From Lates calcarifer (taxonomy: Eukaryota > Chordata > Actinopteri > Centropomidae): DNA of 64,000 nt. Within the stretch, counting starts at the first letter, position 1; each line of letters starts with the position of its first letter. The stretch spans positions 5,913,456 to 5,977,455 of the forward strand of contig NC_066833.1 in the NCBI RefSeq assembly GCF_001640805.2, written 5' to 3'. The notes under the pieces were generated by a model. That model saw nothing but the letters and a program-made list of their open reading frames with translations. It was not told where the DNA came from and ran no database searches. Positions 1 through 14,735 of this stretch are shown piece by piece. Both the position numbers and the translations under genes were made by a program.

Positions 1-33
1 ACCGTTCCTCAGTATGTGTGTGTGTGTGTGTGT

Positions 34-66
<33 letters not shown>

Positions 67-347
67 TGTGTTTTTCAAAGTGTTTGTATGTGGGTGTGTG
101 ACATTCTGCTCTCTAATCTTGTGTGTGTGTGTGTGTGTGTGTTGGCTAGCAGTCTCTCCCCAGAGAGGGACGGGGGGGGGCAACAGCAAAATGGCTACCC
201 AGGAATAGCACGCTGTGCCCTGGGCGACACTCTGGGGTCACCTGGGTGGAGATGTGGAGGATAAGGAAAAAGGAGGAGATGAGGGGAGAAGGGAAGGCAG
301 AATAGAGGAGGAAGAACTAGAGAGGATGAGAGGAGCCAGTTGAGGGT

Positions 348-814
348 ATATGTCAAACATCCATCCATTTTCTCAGGGGCAGTCAGGTCGCGGTGGCAGC
401 AGGCTAACCTAGGTAGTCCAGGACCATTTTCCAGGTCCTCCAGGGGGATCCCAACCCAGCTGAGCATTATATTCTAGGTCTACCTCGGGTTCCCTACCGG
501 TTGAACATGCCTGGAAAACCTCCAGTGGAAGCATATACAGTCTATGAGTGGAAGCCATCCAGGAGGCATCCTGATGAGGTGCCCAAACCACCTCAACTGG
601 CCTCTTTCAACTCTAACCTGTTTCTAAGGGTTAGCTCATTACAGAGATGAGGAGGATATTCAACTTGTATTTGTGATCTCATTCTTTCTGTCACTACCCA
701 AAGCTCATTGCCATAGGTGAGGGTCAGAACATAGATCGGTCCAGTACAATGCCCTGTGGGGCACGGGTCTAGGTGTGTCTACCCTTGGCTCATGGATTGG
801 CATATGTCAAACAT
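348..814 (-). mobile_element. 5'-truncated LINE with 13-bp target-site duplication
   Basis: The same 13 bases, atatgtcaaacat, flank the insert at 348-360 and 802-814. Read on the minus strand, the insert (361-801) ends in the ATGGATGG-type tail typical of fish non-LTR elements. Its diverged reading frame resembles the C-terminal end of fish LINE polyproteins (RMPPGWLP, then GWDPPGGP...W). Target duplication, 5' truncation and a simple tail together indicate target-primed reverse transcription. The clade (L2, RTE or Rex) is not assigned. Confidence 0.75.
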
Positions 815-1335
815 ACAAAACCTAATCAAAAAAGAGAGGTTAGCATATGTATATAAGTTAGTATGTTGGAACATGTACACACACATAAAGTACATACGTA
901 CAGACAGTGTCTTCAGAAAGTAGTCAAATGTCCTCATTTTTTGCACACTTAATTGTGTTGATTTAATTTTGACAGACTACAACCAAAAATCTATAATGAA
1001 ATAGTGAAAACTGAGCTTTTCACATCATGTTGACTGGGGACACACATATGATGGTTTCTTTCAACCCAAACATCTGGTCTCACGTGACCATAGAGAAACT
1101 AAGAATAATGACCAAAACTAAAGTAAGAGTGGGCTTGGCACATTACTTTTATTGCTTGGAAATCTAAGTTTTTTTAATGAATGATGAAAAAAATTACTTT
1201 GTGTCCATTTTACTTGATTTTATTATTAGATAATTCTTTGAAACCATATTACATAATGTGTAGTAAATGTAAATGTTTTCTACTGGTTATCAGCAGAGAG
1301 GATAATTCAGCCACTGCTGAGTGTCTTTGTCATGA

Positions 1336-1352
1336 CTCTCTCTCTCTCTCTC

Positions 1353-1448
<96 letters not shown>

Positions 1449-1450
1449 CA
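1336..1450. repeat. Compound microsatellite (CT)n(CTGT)n(TG)n(CG)n
   Basis: Successive blocks of CT, CTGT/TCTG, TG and a short GCGCGC run without interruption. Confidence 0.95.
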
Positions 1451-1556
1451 TATGTGTGTCAGTCAGTCACTGAAGTTAATAGTTGTTACATCACATCATT
1501 AATCACAGCAGCACTCCCTCCAAAAATGTGTTGACTTGTTCTCATGGTGGTTAATT

Positions 1557-1571
1557 CCAACACACCCACAC

Positions 1572-1623
<52 letters not shown>
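1557..1623. repeat. CA microsatellite
   Basis: About 65 bases of CA with early CCA and CATA variants. Confidence 0.95.
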
Positions 1624-1626
<3 letters not shown>

Positions 1627-2987
1627 CTTAATCTTTCATAACCTTTCCCCTGATTTTCACTGTCTTGCTCCTTGTATTCTTTTGTTATAAATCAAGTTTA
1701 TGATTGTTATGAATATTATTATTTTTAGGCTTTGGAACAAACCACTTGGTCTTCCTGCAAATGGAGTCAAAGGGTTGAAAAGTGAAATAAATTTCTTGAC
1801 CCTGTTAACATTAGGGTTTTTGAAATAAAAGTCTTTATGCATTATATTTCTAAAAAAAAAAAAAAAAATACAAGATATTTTTTTCTCAGTACAAAGCCTA
1901 TAAGTCCTCAAAATGTCTAAAATATGCAGAATAACACTCAAAAGGTCAAAAAACAAAACAATGTGGTAGCTGCTGCCTTTACAATACAAAAGTATGGTTA
2001 GAGGTAAAGATATACTCTCAATTTTGAGGCGCTCTGTAAATTTCATGTTGGTCTTTTTGATTTTGGTGTTTGTTGTTATAGAGGTAACATGCCAGTAGCA
2101 CTTGAAAGGTCAGAAGGTCATGAGAAGTCCATCAGCCTTTTGATTAAGAAGTCCATCAACCTTTTGATTAAGAATATTGACTTTTTGGGAGTTTTTGGGA
2201 GTAGTTTTCAATTTAACAGTGATACATGGAAGGATGGACTGACTGACAGTGTCAGTGTTTGACCAAACTTCATTGACACTGGAGATAAAAATGTCTCTTG
2301 TATCTCCACTAAGCTATTTATATTGCTTGCTTTCTTAAAATACTACAAATGTCTGAAAAGCCAAAGCTTTCAAATGCATTAAGATATGTTGCGTGCCTTA
2401 ATTGGAGGGCATGGCATATTTTGGGGACAGTAATTCAATATGTATCCTGTTTGCTTTACTAAAAACAGCTGGACTTCATCTCTTTAAATGTTAATTTGCT
2501 TGAGTCATTTTCTGATTCTTTCCGTCTATATTTTCACCAGCTGTGGTGTGTCACAAACAAGCTTTTATTGTCATCTTTCAATTTTTATTACAGCTTTCAA
2601 ATTTGTCTTAATCTAAGTGCCACAACGCTTTAGAGAGGGTTCAAGAAGCCTTTTTATGTGGATATCCAAAAGCCAAACAATTTCAAGAACATTTGCTCCC
2701 AGTGTTGTGCTGTGACCTTTGACCCCCTTATCTTGGTTGCTATAACAATAATAATCAATAATCATTATGAAGAAATTGATGCTCCCTCTGCTGTTAATGT
2801 AAGAGAGAGACACACTAGAATCAGAATGTGATATGGAGTGTAGTACAGACTGTTGGCCACTAGGTGGAGCTGAGAGATCATACTCTTGTCTTACAGATGC
2901 AGAAGAATTTATCAGTCTTTTTCACCTTTTCTTCCTTTTTCTTCTCTTCTTTTCTCCTTTTCTTTTCCTTGCTTCTTCCCCCCCCAG

Positions 2988-3122
2988 ATGGACCAGTTGT
3001 CAGATGAGGAGGTGGAGGTCAGGGAGGAAGAGGAGGAGGAGGAGGAGGACAGCGATAAGGAGGACCAGGATCTGGATAAGATGTTTGGAGCCTGGCTGGG
3101 AGAGCTGGACAAACTCACACAG
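2988..3122 (+). CDS. raph1: raph1 coding exon 1 (residues 1-45)
   Basis: It starts [10 protein letters not shown], runs through eight consecutive Glu codons made of GAG/GAA triplets, and ends [15 protein letters not shown], the conserved MRL-family N-terminal block. The acceptor is a strong pyrimidine tract ending cccccag directly before the ATG. The donor is cag|gtacac. Confidence 0.95.
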
Positions 3123-6100
3123 GTACACACACGTGGATATCCCAAGCTGATGTGCAAAAAAAAGATATAGAATATAAGCATGTGTTTATCGTAGATTTTA
3201 ACCGCACCTTACCTGATCCCTGCCTGTCACAGAAGAATATAGAATACTTGTGAAGTTGTGAAGCTCTTCCACACTAAAAAAAGTAATGGATTAGTCAAAA
3301 TGAAGATTGATTTCTTTATTATAAAACTAATCAACACATTGATTGGTAATGGAAATGTTAGTTGAAGCCCTTATTTTGTAAACTAAATTAAAAACTTTTA
3401 TCCTCTGTACATATCAAGTGAAAGACATGTCAGGCAGATCTCTGCATTGTACACTGGTGTCTTGTGCTTCCATAGAGAATTATTGAACTGCATGCAGGAG
3501 TTTAAAAAAACAAAGCTTTGTATTCATACATTTGCATACATACCACACATTCACTGTTGATTTTTCTGTGTCCATTCAGAGTCTAGATGACGGTCGCCCA
3601 GAGCAATCTCCGCAGCAGAAAGCTCCCCTCAGACAGGAGACCAACATGGCCAACTTCTCCTACAGATTCTCCATCTACAACATCAATGGTCAGACACAAA
3701 CAAATACACATACATGAAAACACACACACACTTTAATTCCATAGTGATTTGATCATTTTATCTCATACCCTGGTATCTCTATCTGCAGAGGCACTGAATC
3801 AGGGGGAGAATGTGGATCTGGACGCTCTGATGGCTGATCTCTGCTCTATCGAACAGGAACTCAGCACAATCAACACAAAACCTAACAGTGCTGGCGGCAT
3901 GGCTCGCCTGGGGCTGACTGACACCAAGGTACACACACACACACACGCATGCACACAAATATCGGTGCAAAACAACAATGAAGGAATCAACATTTGATGT
4001 TGAATATAACAAAAGTTAAACTTGGACTTGTTTTCTCAGTAAAATTTTTACTCTTTTTTTGTTGTTGTTCAGAAAAGCTTTGTTTTTTGGAAATATCATC
4101 TGTGTGAGTCACTCTTTCTGTTCGTCTCCAGGTTCGTCAAAAGCCTCCAGCAGGGCGCAGTGGCAGGCAACAGCCAGCAGGCAGCGGTGGTGGTGGTGGT
4201 GGTAGTAGCAGCAGCAACAGTGTTAGCGGTGGGGGGGGCAGCAGCGGGGCAAGCAGTAGCAGCAGCAGCACCAGGGCGTCGCCGGCTGGCACTATCAGAG
4301 CTCCCACCGGGCATCATGGGAGACCGGCACTGGCCTCTAACTTCAGTCTGGATGACATCACCTCCCAGCTGGAGAAGGTGTGTACAAGTGTGGGAATTTA
4401 TTTTTGAACAAATAAAAGCCAAAATAAATAATCTGAGTAAAATCTGTGGACATACTATATACTGTGTCATTATACAGTAGTGTCAAGGTATTTGTACAAC
4501 TTATATTCTCCAATTTGTAAAGACAGCAGTGATTGGCCTAATGGGTGCCGCATAAAAAGAAGTCAAATTACAGAGTAATCTGAAGTAGCCAAACAGGCTC
4601 ACAAAAGTCTGGACAAATTCAAGATAAAAGGGACAGAAACACAGTATGCTCTCTTGATACAGCAAACCAATAGAAATAGGTCAGAGTGACCTGGAGGCAG
4701 AGTCTTGTGTGGTCCTCAGCAAAGAAGGAAACTTGTTTCACTGTTTTTGTGGTTGAACAATAGATTTCCTCCCAAATGTGGGGTCAGAATCATGCTGCAG
4801 CCTTTTGGAGAAAACAGTGGCATATTGAAACATTGCAGTGTTCCAAACAGTCATCTAAGCACCAAGGGCCAACATGTGCCCAGTTAAACACATTTCAAAA
4901 CCAATTCTGTCGCTATTCACTGAGTGAGGAGGATTCAAATACATGGAGTTATACAGTTACCACCAAGGTCTTACAACAAGGCCTTCAATATACTGCAGTT
5001 TTTATTATAATAGAAATTAAACTGGTATACACATAAACATGGCAGCATATGCTGGGTCTTGGTAACACTGAACACAACCTAGAAGTGCAGGCTGCTCAAG
5101 TATTGGATGGATGGATTATGAGACAATGGTTATGATCCCCTCCCATCTTCTGTCCTCTATTTCTGCTACCCCCAGGCGTCTCTCAGTATGGACGAAGCTG
5201 CACGTCAAACGTCCTCCCACTCTCTCAGCTCCGCCTCCACCTATACATCAGCCACGATGCGGCGGCCCGGATCCTCTCAGCGTCAGCATCGACGTACAGG
5301 ATCAGTTGGCACAGTCAGCGAACATGAGGTAGACTACGCTTCAATCAAATCTTTTAAATGTCAAGTTTAGTTACTGTACATCGCCCAAAATCACAAGTCT
5401 GACACAGAGAGCTTCAAAAAAGCCTCTATCCACTGACCCTTGATTTGTTGGACAAAACGTAATTGTATTTCAACTATGCACAAAACAAGTCAATATTTTG
5501 AGCTTATCAACTTAACATCACTAATTTCTAAAGTCTCCATCAGACTTTTGGTGTTTCCAGGTTTCTAACCCACAATGTCTCTTTTTCTTGTTGCACCACT
5601 TCAGGTGCACTCAATTGTCCACTCCTCACGCTCCTCCGTCACCTCTGCATCGGGGGTCTCTGTTAACTCTGCTTCATCCATGGATTCACTGGACAGTGTT
5701 CTCCGCTCCAGTGAATTGGATGGTCAGCAGTCCTCAGTTCAAGCTGAAGGAGGAAGCCAAGGTCATCACAGCACAGAGGTATGAGCCAAATCAGTGAATG
5801 AATGATTTGTGTGTTTGGCTGAGCCTCATCTTAAGGGAATTAAACATTTCCAGGACTGGCACTATAGTGGAAGTCAACTGAAGAAAACATCTATAACAAA
5901 CACATCAGCAAAAATCCGTGTCTATATGTATCTTAGAAAACTTAGAAACATACGTTTTTCCCAATAGAGGTTACTGCTTTCTGTATCTGTCCTCTACCTC
6001 GACTTAGACTCAGTTTACAGTATATTAGGTACACCAAAAGCTAAACGATTCAACAGCTCCACAAAAAGCAGCTGAATATAGAATCTACTAACTATCCCAC

Positions 6101-8847
6101 AGCTTCATGGAGCAAACACACTTAATGCGTGTTGTTGCATTTCTCAACAAGATATATCCGTTAACCTGATAGCCAGAAACATTAACTTGCTAGCAGATGC
6201 TGTGGGTATTGATCTTAAGTAGTCATTAAACACAAAAAACCTGAGATGGATTGACAGAAACAGGCAGAACTAACAATAAGTCTCCTTCAGATAGAAATAA
6301 TCCTGCTAATGTTGACCTAAGACTGCCATCGCAACAATATACGTCAATGCTAATTTAATTGTCAGGCTTTTAGCAGCAAGACTGATGGTGCTTTAGCTGG
6401 ATCTACCTTACTAACACCTGTCCGTTGGCTGGGATTATGCTGAGTCTGCTATCGTTTCAAGCAGATTATGGAGAAATTATGTGCAGCAGCTGGTAGCTGC
6501 ATTTAAAACATGGGGAAAATTATTAGCATACATAAAGTTTTAGAATAGGTGATGCAAAGGGAAAGAAGGTAAAGGACCATGTGCTTTACATTTTGCATCA
6601 GAAATCCATCACAGTGAGCTATTGTCCAAGTGATGTCTTGTGGGGTTGTAATGCAGTGCATACATTTTAAAATCAATCAGCATTTCACAATCAGAAAATT
6701 ATGTAACATCTCAAATTTCCAAAGAGAGATATCATCAACTTTTAGGGTCTTTTCTTAGGTCTCTATCTTTCCCACACATTACTTGACCAATACTTTTTAT
6801 CTGTAAATCAGTCATGTTGTTTCCCAGAGCTACAAATCAAGAGCAGGATTTCTCCAACAGTTCATCCCTCCTTGCTCTTGAGTTTTTTTTTTTTATAGTC
6901 TAGGTTGTTTTAGCAGCAGTGGTTTGTGTTGGTGCTGACAGTTTCTGCTGCTTCAGGCTGTGTCCTTGCTTCTTTTATGATCAAAACTGCTCAGTTTTTC
7001 TGTTCCATAATAGACTGAAAAGAAAAGTGTGGTCATAATCTCGCCTGAATCACCTACGTAGTCAGATGTGAGCGATTCACAGCCGTGCCAGCAAAATGTG
7101 AACAGGATAGAAGGCCAAAAAGAGCTCCTAAACCTCATAAAGATTGGATTTTGCCATGCATTTTTACATTTCACAAGGCTTTTTTCAGCCTCAATCCCTC
7201 TTTTATTTCTGACCCTGGGGGCTGCTGAGGGAATTTAACCCCAAACCTTGTCATTGTTAGTGCCATGCTCAACTGAAAAAAAGACACCCAATGAGCTGCA
7301 TTACCAACACAAACCCTGTTCAGTGAGCAGGAAACTGGGTTAGCGCTCTAATTCTCCAGTGCATGCACAGATAATACGGCAAATCTGAGAGACCAGCATT
7401 GGAGAGAAGGGGAGAGAGAGGAGGAGTGAAGGAATGAATAAAATTAGAATAATGAGATGAGAGGCCAGAGTGAGTCAGCAAATGACTATAGATGATAAAG
7501 GAATTAAAGGATGATGGGAACTAAAGGGCGGACACAGAAAGAAGCAAAGAGTGATGCTTATAAAAGGAAAAGAAAGAGAGCAACAGAGAAGGAGAGAGGA
7601 AACAAAAAGAGGAGGATAAGATGTGCTGTGTTTTCACTCAGTGCTGCTCCCTTGAGTCCTGCTCATTAGAAACTGGACTGCTGCAGTTTGAATCACGCTC
7701 ACCCTGAGTTTCTATTAAGGGCAGTAAAAATAACAAAGTTTTAGGTCTCACTAAATCCCCATTGAATTGTTATGGGACTCAGCTGCCCCTCCCATAAAGG
7801 AGGGATAATATATAAAGGATAAAGTGGCACCCAGTATCCTCTGCCTTTTAAAATAATGCTGTGGGATCTCATCCAACTCTCAGTAAGAAGGCAACTGAGT
7901 GTATTTCTCATGTAGCTTTTTCTTTAGGGTGAGACACTTGTTAATCAAGCAGCCTCTTTTAATGGAATGGAATAGAGTAATGGAATAGAGATTTTAAATG
8001 AGGAACTCCTTCAATTAAGCCTGCAGATGCCCCTACTGCAAACACATCCTGTGCTATTTTCCTGAGAAGTGTCTGTGGGTGTACGAAGCTAATGATGTAA
8101 TCACAACTCCTCTTGTTGGTGTTTTGCAAGGTACCTTTGTTGCAGGTTGTAGCACCTAATCCACCCACCTAACCTGTAATCTAATTCTAGTCTGTGGCTG
8201 GTAACAGCAGTAACTTTAAGCATTAAAGTAGTATGATTTATTATAATTATATTTATGCAGATCTTAAATGAGTTGTTTTTGAATTGATAGCCATCCATCC
8301 ATGCATCCATTTTTTTTCTGTTGCTTACTTAGGGCATGATTAAAGATATTATTAGGAGTTATTGCCATTTATGTAAATATAAATAAGACTTATTTTCTTA
8401 CTTTGACCAGTGTGACTGTGAAACAGGTATTAAATTCCACTCTACATGGTTTTAAAAATGCCTTAAAAACTCTTAAATTTAATTTGAACCCTACCAACTA
8501 CAGCATGTTGGCAAATAAATGAAAATGTATTTGTTTTTCAACAAGAACAGGCTCCACAAGTCCACGATTTGAAGCAAAATATGTGCACATCTCAACATAA
8601 AGGTAAATAAGATACAGCAGATACTGAATTTTGACTGCACACAAAGTGTAATCTCTAGTCCATTAGTTAGGCTTATTTACACAGATTGAACATTGCTAAC
8701 CACAAAGATGCATACAAAGAGTCGTCCAATGTACAGTTGCATATAGCAGCTCTCTCTCCTTGATTACTGTGTCCTAGAGGGGAACTCACACACATGCACA
8801 CACACACGTACACTTGGATGTGGTTGGTCAGGGAAAAGCTGGTTGTA

Positions 8848-8890
<43 letters not shown>

Positions 8891-11800
8891 TTGTACATGT
8901 ATGTGTGATTGACCTAAATATTATTTTTAATCTGTGGTTATCATGAGAGAACTAATGCTTTCTATAAAATGGTTTCTAGTGATTGAAGCGCACACAACAT
9001 TCTCAGGATTAATAAACATGAGAACAGATAGTGTGTTAGTGTCTGAAAATCAGATGTAATTTATGTTTGTCTTTTTTTTTCTTTTTTTCACAACACTAAA
9101 TGGATGTCAGATTTCAACAATATCTCTCTGATGACATTAAATTAAACAGTCAATGGAATATGTAATTTGAGAAAGTGGATATTTTTATTCCAAAATAAAA
9201 ATACAGCTAAATATACGGGTGTATCAGAAATTTGATCCGTAAAGCAAACTGGAATTGGATTCTATAAAAAGACTCAAATCTACTGGACTTCAGTCTGCTG
9301 AGTAGGAATCTGCTAAAGATGAACCGGTGACTCACGGAACTGCTGCATGTGCATGTACTGTGTATAGGATTATATAAAGCTCTCTGAGCCACAGATTTGG
9401 CCTGTGTCTGTCTGTGGAGTTCACATTGTCAGTAAATATGAGTAATGTAGTAAATAATTTAGCAAATAAATAATTAATTAAAATCTGTCTGGTACCCTGT
9501 TGGCCTGGAGTTGGAATCCTGTTTGTGTACGCCTGGTTAGCTCTCCACTCCACCAAAAAAGCCGAAAGCAGTAGTGACTCTATACTTGTTTATACTTGAA
9601 TTACTTAACCTTTATTTCCCAAAGAAATATAAACAGGGCTCCAGTTCACTTTAGTTTTCAGTTTGAAGCATAATGAGACTTCAGACTTCCCTTGGTAACC
9701 CTAACCTATATCCCCACTGGATTTATCAGCATGCATTTTATTACGTAAACGGCATAATTTGACGCTGAGTGACAGCGGCACCCTTGATTCTCAAGGCACC
9801 CCAGCTGCCATTTTGGGAACCACTGGTTTAGGGTAGTGCCTTCCAGGTATCTCCACCAGTTAAATTGAAGTTTAATAACAGAAAATGTCTCATCAAACAT
9901 AAAGGTCAGTTTTGGTGTCATTCCCTCAAAAGACTGCAGACACCCTTTTAGAAATGTTATTTTAGATCAACATTCAACCACTGTACAGGGAGAAGAGAGT
10001 AGAAAAGGTATTGAGAGCAATTTCTATTCCTACAAGAACAGAAAGTATGCAGAATGTAGTGCAGCAGCTTCACAAAGCTAGGTTTGAAGCAAGTGGCAAG
10101 CATCACAATGCATGGTAAAATAGTTTTGATAATGGCCACTGGATCCCAAGAAAAAATATCTAAAGATGATTACAAAACCTGACACTTCTTCAGTCAAATG
10201 TTTAATTTAATTTAAAAGAAGTGTGTTTGAGAACATGTTTGCTTTGATAAAATTATCACATCTAGCTGTGGTGGTTGCCCTTTGTGTGTCCAATCTCAGC
10301 TCCACCCAGGTTCCATCCCTTTTGGTCAAATTAGGTTTTCGAGATCCAGTATGGCAGCAAGCACTGAAACCATATTTCAGGCTTTGAAAAGTCCCTTCAG
10401 AGACCTCTGGGTGACACACAGATTAGATGAAGCTAGATCAGAGAGGTCACAGATCTGATGGAAGTTTTAGATTTCAAATTTGAGTTACCTTTTCCTCTCT
10501 AGAATGAGCAGGTTAATTGAAGTTGAAAAATAAAATTAAAGCAGCGCATCACAAAATAACTGCTTGAGTGTGTAAAACATCACAGACTGATGATAAACAG
10601 CAGTCTTACAGGATCAGATTGATTTTCTGCCTGAGGAGCCTTCCTGATCTTACTTGAATATTTGAATATAATATATTTGAATATAAGCTTTAAGCTTTAT
10701 ATGATTGTTTAGTTAATGTGTCTTAACATTTCCTTTCCCAGTCTACCTACTGTATACAATTGCTGTAAAGTGTTTATTATGTGTACAGCTCTTTGCAGGT
10801 TTCATTCCAACTACTTTACCAATGATGCTGATGTTTTTCTGCTGCTGACCTCTGCTTCATCACACAGCTTTCTGCTAAACTGTCAACTCCAATCAATCAA
10901 AACAGCCAATTAACTTACTGGGACTCTCTCTCTCTCTCTCTCTCTTTCTTTAAAGCACTCCTATCTGGACAGGGAAACCTCTCTGATTCTGAGAAACATA
11001 GCAGGAAAACCTACCCACCTGCTGACCAAGGTGACACCCCATTCTATACTGCATGCCCCCCTCCCCACATCTCTTGCATGACAACATTCCCCTTTGTGCA
11101 TGCATGGTCTTTAACTTTGGACGACGTAGCAATGGTCATGGCCACCACGCATTGCCTACTCCTCCTCTTTCCACATTTATGTTTTTACCCTCTTCCCCTC
11201 TGTAGTATTGAAGACAGGTCAGTTGTGTGTGTGGTCATGTTATGCGCCATGAGTGTCCTGCTTGGCTGCAGTATACTGCTGTATATTCCCAAAGCTTTAC
11301 AGAGGCTGCAATACACTTGGGTGTCCCCAAGTTCCTTAAATTTCAATTTAAAATATGGACATATAATACTTTATAGTTTTATATTTATTAATAAGAAATT
11401 AAGAACCAGCAATGTTTTACCTTACCAGTTTTGGAGGGGGTATTTGTAAGTTTTGCTATCGCTAAATAGTCAACAGCTGTTTACTTACCCACTGAGAAAA
11501 AACATTGTAAGTTCAGCATCAGACTTTATTCCTTTACTCACCAAGAGCTGTCTCTAGCTGTGGAAAGCAATGACAATCTATCAGCTTCTAGTTGTATCAC
11601 TTCTTTTTTTCTACTCAAGTTAGTATGCTGCCAGCTAGCCCTGGCCCAGCCCACCTGTCTTGTTACTTTCCGATAGCAACTCACTGTAGTGTCCAGACTG
11701 TGCTGAAGATACATTGCAAAGCACAGAGTGTTGCCATCAGCAGTTCATTATAATGGATTTTACAATTAGTAAAGTTACTCAAAAAAAGGACAAAGATATA

Positions 11801-14432
11801 CTGGCACACCTGATATTTGTTAGCTGATGTCTCTATTTCACCTCAGCTTGCTCATGATTGTGGCTTTAAAGTAAAACTGAAAGCTTCAAAGAACTGCCAC
11901 CGTGCCTTGATCCCTTTTTGGAATAACTTTACTCTGATGTGTCAATGATTGATGTGTTGAATGACAATGACATAAATGAAGATTTGGAAAATATGAACAC
12001 ATAATAATCAAGCTTGTCGTCAAACAGTGGAAAAGACCATCAATTGACTGCCATTACAAGTTGAGTCTCCATTCTGTAAAGCTTTGTGAGTAATGGCCAT
12101 TACTGTGTTCACCTGTGCATTTGTGGGGAGAAAATATTCCTTGTCTAAGCAGCGGTATGTGTCACTTCACAATACCGTTCTTGCACCTTACACAGCACCT
12201 CTTTGGTTCTTTCTCTCTCCGGTTTGCTGTTGAAGTTTGTTACATTGACGACAGAGTTTGATTTGTTATCAGTCAAATCTGCAGTCTGAAAGCAAAGGTC
12301 ATTTTTGCCTTTATTCTGTGAAGTTTTGATTCATTGAATGTTAAGAAAAGGCATGAATGAAAGTAAGCTGCTTCTGAGTGCATGTGTATCGTGTGAGATA
12401 TCTGATGGTTTGATTGCTGTCATGTGCTGGTGGAGGACAGGACTGAAGAGTCTTTCAAAGATGCAGTCACACAGGAGTCTTTTGTAAATGCAGAAGCGAG
12501 TATTTACCAAAAGTTATGCCTGTATGCCTGCAGTCACAGTGGTCTTGCCCCTAATTGGGCTTTAGAGAGATAAGGTGCCAGTGACGGAAGGCACCAGACT
12601 CCAAACAGACAAAGTAGTTTCAGCAATATGCAAAACAGTCACTTTGCAAACAGTAAAGCTGCTAAAAGCCTTCCTGTGTGATTGTGCTGTAAGACTGCTT
12701 CAGCAACCTGTACTGAAATGTCTGGGACTGCTAGGATTCCATACACATGTTAAAGAAAGCACAGGTAAGTGAGACAGTTCACGCTTCTGTGTCTATTATT
12801 TAAAAAAATACAAAAAAGTTAGCGTGTTATTAGATAGAGAAATTATGCACCAATTCTCTGCCTTTGTTCTTTTTCTGTGATGTCAAGCCATGAGTCCTGG
12901 TCTGTTCTACTTTTTTTTCTTTTGTTTTTTTGCCCTTTTTATCCCTGAAGGGACATGTAGCTGCCTGGATATCAGATACATAGTAGTAGCTGCCAATTAA
13001 TTCTTCTATCAGTTCTCCCAAGAATCTTAAGTTAAGTTCAGAGCATGCAGGTATAACCTTAGAAGAAGTTGTTAAGCAGCCTTGGTCAGGTTCTGTTGGG
13101 TAAGGAGTGCTTGGAGCTCAGCCAGTTGCAGTAATGGAGCTTAGTAGATGAGCTTGGTGATAGCTAACACTGATCAATACAGATAATGGGACTAGCTACT
13201 ACTCTAATTGTTGTTGTTGTTGTTGTTCAGCCCAGATCAGGATGCTGGTGGGAATTGGCCTTTTCTGGTTGCAGAAATTGCTAATAAATAACATGACAAA
13301 TAAATCAAATCACATCTATCATCATCACATATCTGACATCTAAAACAGTTTGTTGTGTGTACCATTTGTTTAGTATTTCTGACATACATAATATACATGT
13401 ATGTCCTTGGAGAGGAGCATGGATCTTGATAATATGTGACTGTAATGTTAGAGTCTCTGCTGCAGTTAAGCTAAAGCTGTAGGCTTCTTAATGGCTAAGG
13501 GCAAAGTTTTATTTATCTTAGTGTGTGCAGGGGTGGGGCATTAGATAGAGAGTAAGTACGGAGGCTTTCTTCTGATTGGATCAGCAATGTCATGATTTGA
13601 TTGGATGATGAGGCAGATAAGACAGTTTTATTGGATGTTAGAGGAATGTGCCAGATCCGCAGGGATAATCTTCTTTGGTGCACAGAGGGGGTGAATCCCT
13701 GTAGCATTATATACACCCACGTGCACACTCACACACACACACACACATACACACTCAGAGCAGCCGGCTGGCAATGGGCCATCTCATTTGGACTTCTTGG
13801 CTTTGGCTGTCTTTATAATGGCAGCACGCAGACATATAAATCTGCTCCAAGTCTCCACAATTCATCAATTTGAAAAAAAAAAAAAAGAATATTTTCCTAA
13901 ACGTCAGGTGGTCAAATTGAGTTTTGAACCCCAGTGGGATACCCTTTTAAAGCTTGTAATTTGACCCAGTGTAGTAGACATCCCTGATTTATCAAAAGGT
14001 ACTCTGTGGACTTTTTCCCGCTAATGCATCATCGTATCAGAGAGTATTGGAGTTCTAGACAGTCTTAGCCCAGTGGATCAAAATTAAGTAAATATAGTCA
14101 GATTAATGTTTCACTTTTAAGATCCATTCATCTCAGAGCAGCTGCCATTGGCTTCAAATCCAGCTTTTACTGCTGTGGATTTAAACCAAGCCGAAATAAC
14201 CCATCTCATCGTCTTTCAGTGTCTCCTTCCTGCAGTTATTCTGACTCCACTGATTTGTGAGTTGCATCTTGCAAAAAGTGATTTTTGTTTTAATTTATGG
14301 TCCCAGATTAGAGGGGGTGGGGCCGCAGTGAGCCCTGAGATTCCCAGGCAGATTACGAGCTCTGGGGCCAGTCTAATTCATGCAGCAGTGATTAGGCTGA
14401 GGGTGTAATCATCTGCACTCATTAGAGTGCAA

Positions 14433-14501
<69 letters not shown>

Positions 14502-14516
14502 GTGTGGGTGTGTGTA

Positions 14517-14566
<50 letters not shown>

Positions 14567-14696
14567 AAATGTAGCCACTGTATGAGAAGATGTTTGCATG
14601 CAATAGTGTGTGTGTAGTTCTACATATAGACAGTCTTTCTGTGTCAGTGTTACAGTGCCGCAGCAATAACTGCAATTCACCCACACACTTTCTCTT

Positions 14697-14735
<39 letters not shown>

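Larger units (their letters stand above)
1..2987. other. Upstream region or 5' intron of raph1, repeats only
   Basis: No coding exon was recognised. It holds TG microsatellites (about 15-64 and 120-141), a truncated LINE (361-801), a compound CT/CTGT/TG repeat (1336-1450), a CA repeat (1557-1623) and an A-run at 1852-1868. Because the first coding exon begins at a splice acceptor, this is most likely an intron of the raph1 5' UTR. Confidence 0.6.

Noticed and set aside
195..591. Two minus-strand frames of 60-90 codons as a gene
   Set aside because: They fall largely in the truncated LINE bounded by a target duplication.
1657..2046. 129-codon minus-strand open frame
   Set aside because: It is AT-rich with a homopolymer-coded Phe run, no family resemblance and no splice context.
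11078..11449. 123-codon open frame in raph1 intron 6
   Set aside because: No recognisable domain, and the hydrophobic composition is that of random AT-rich translation.
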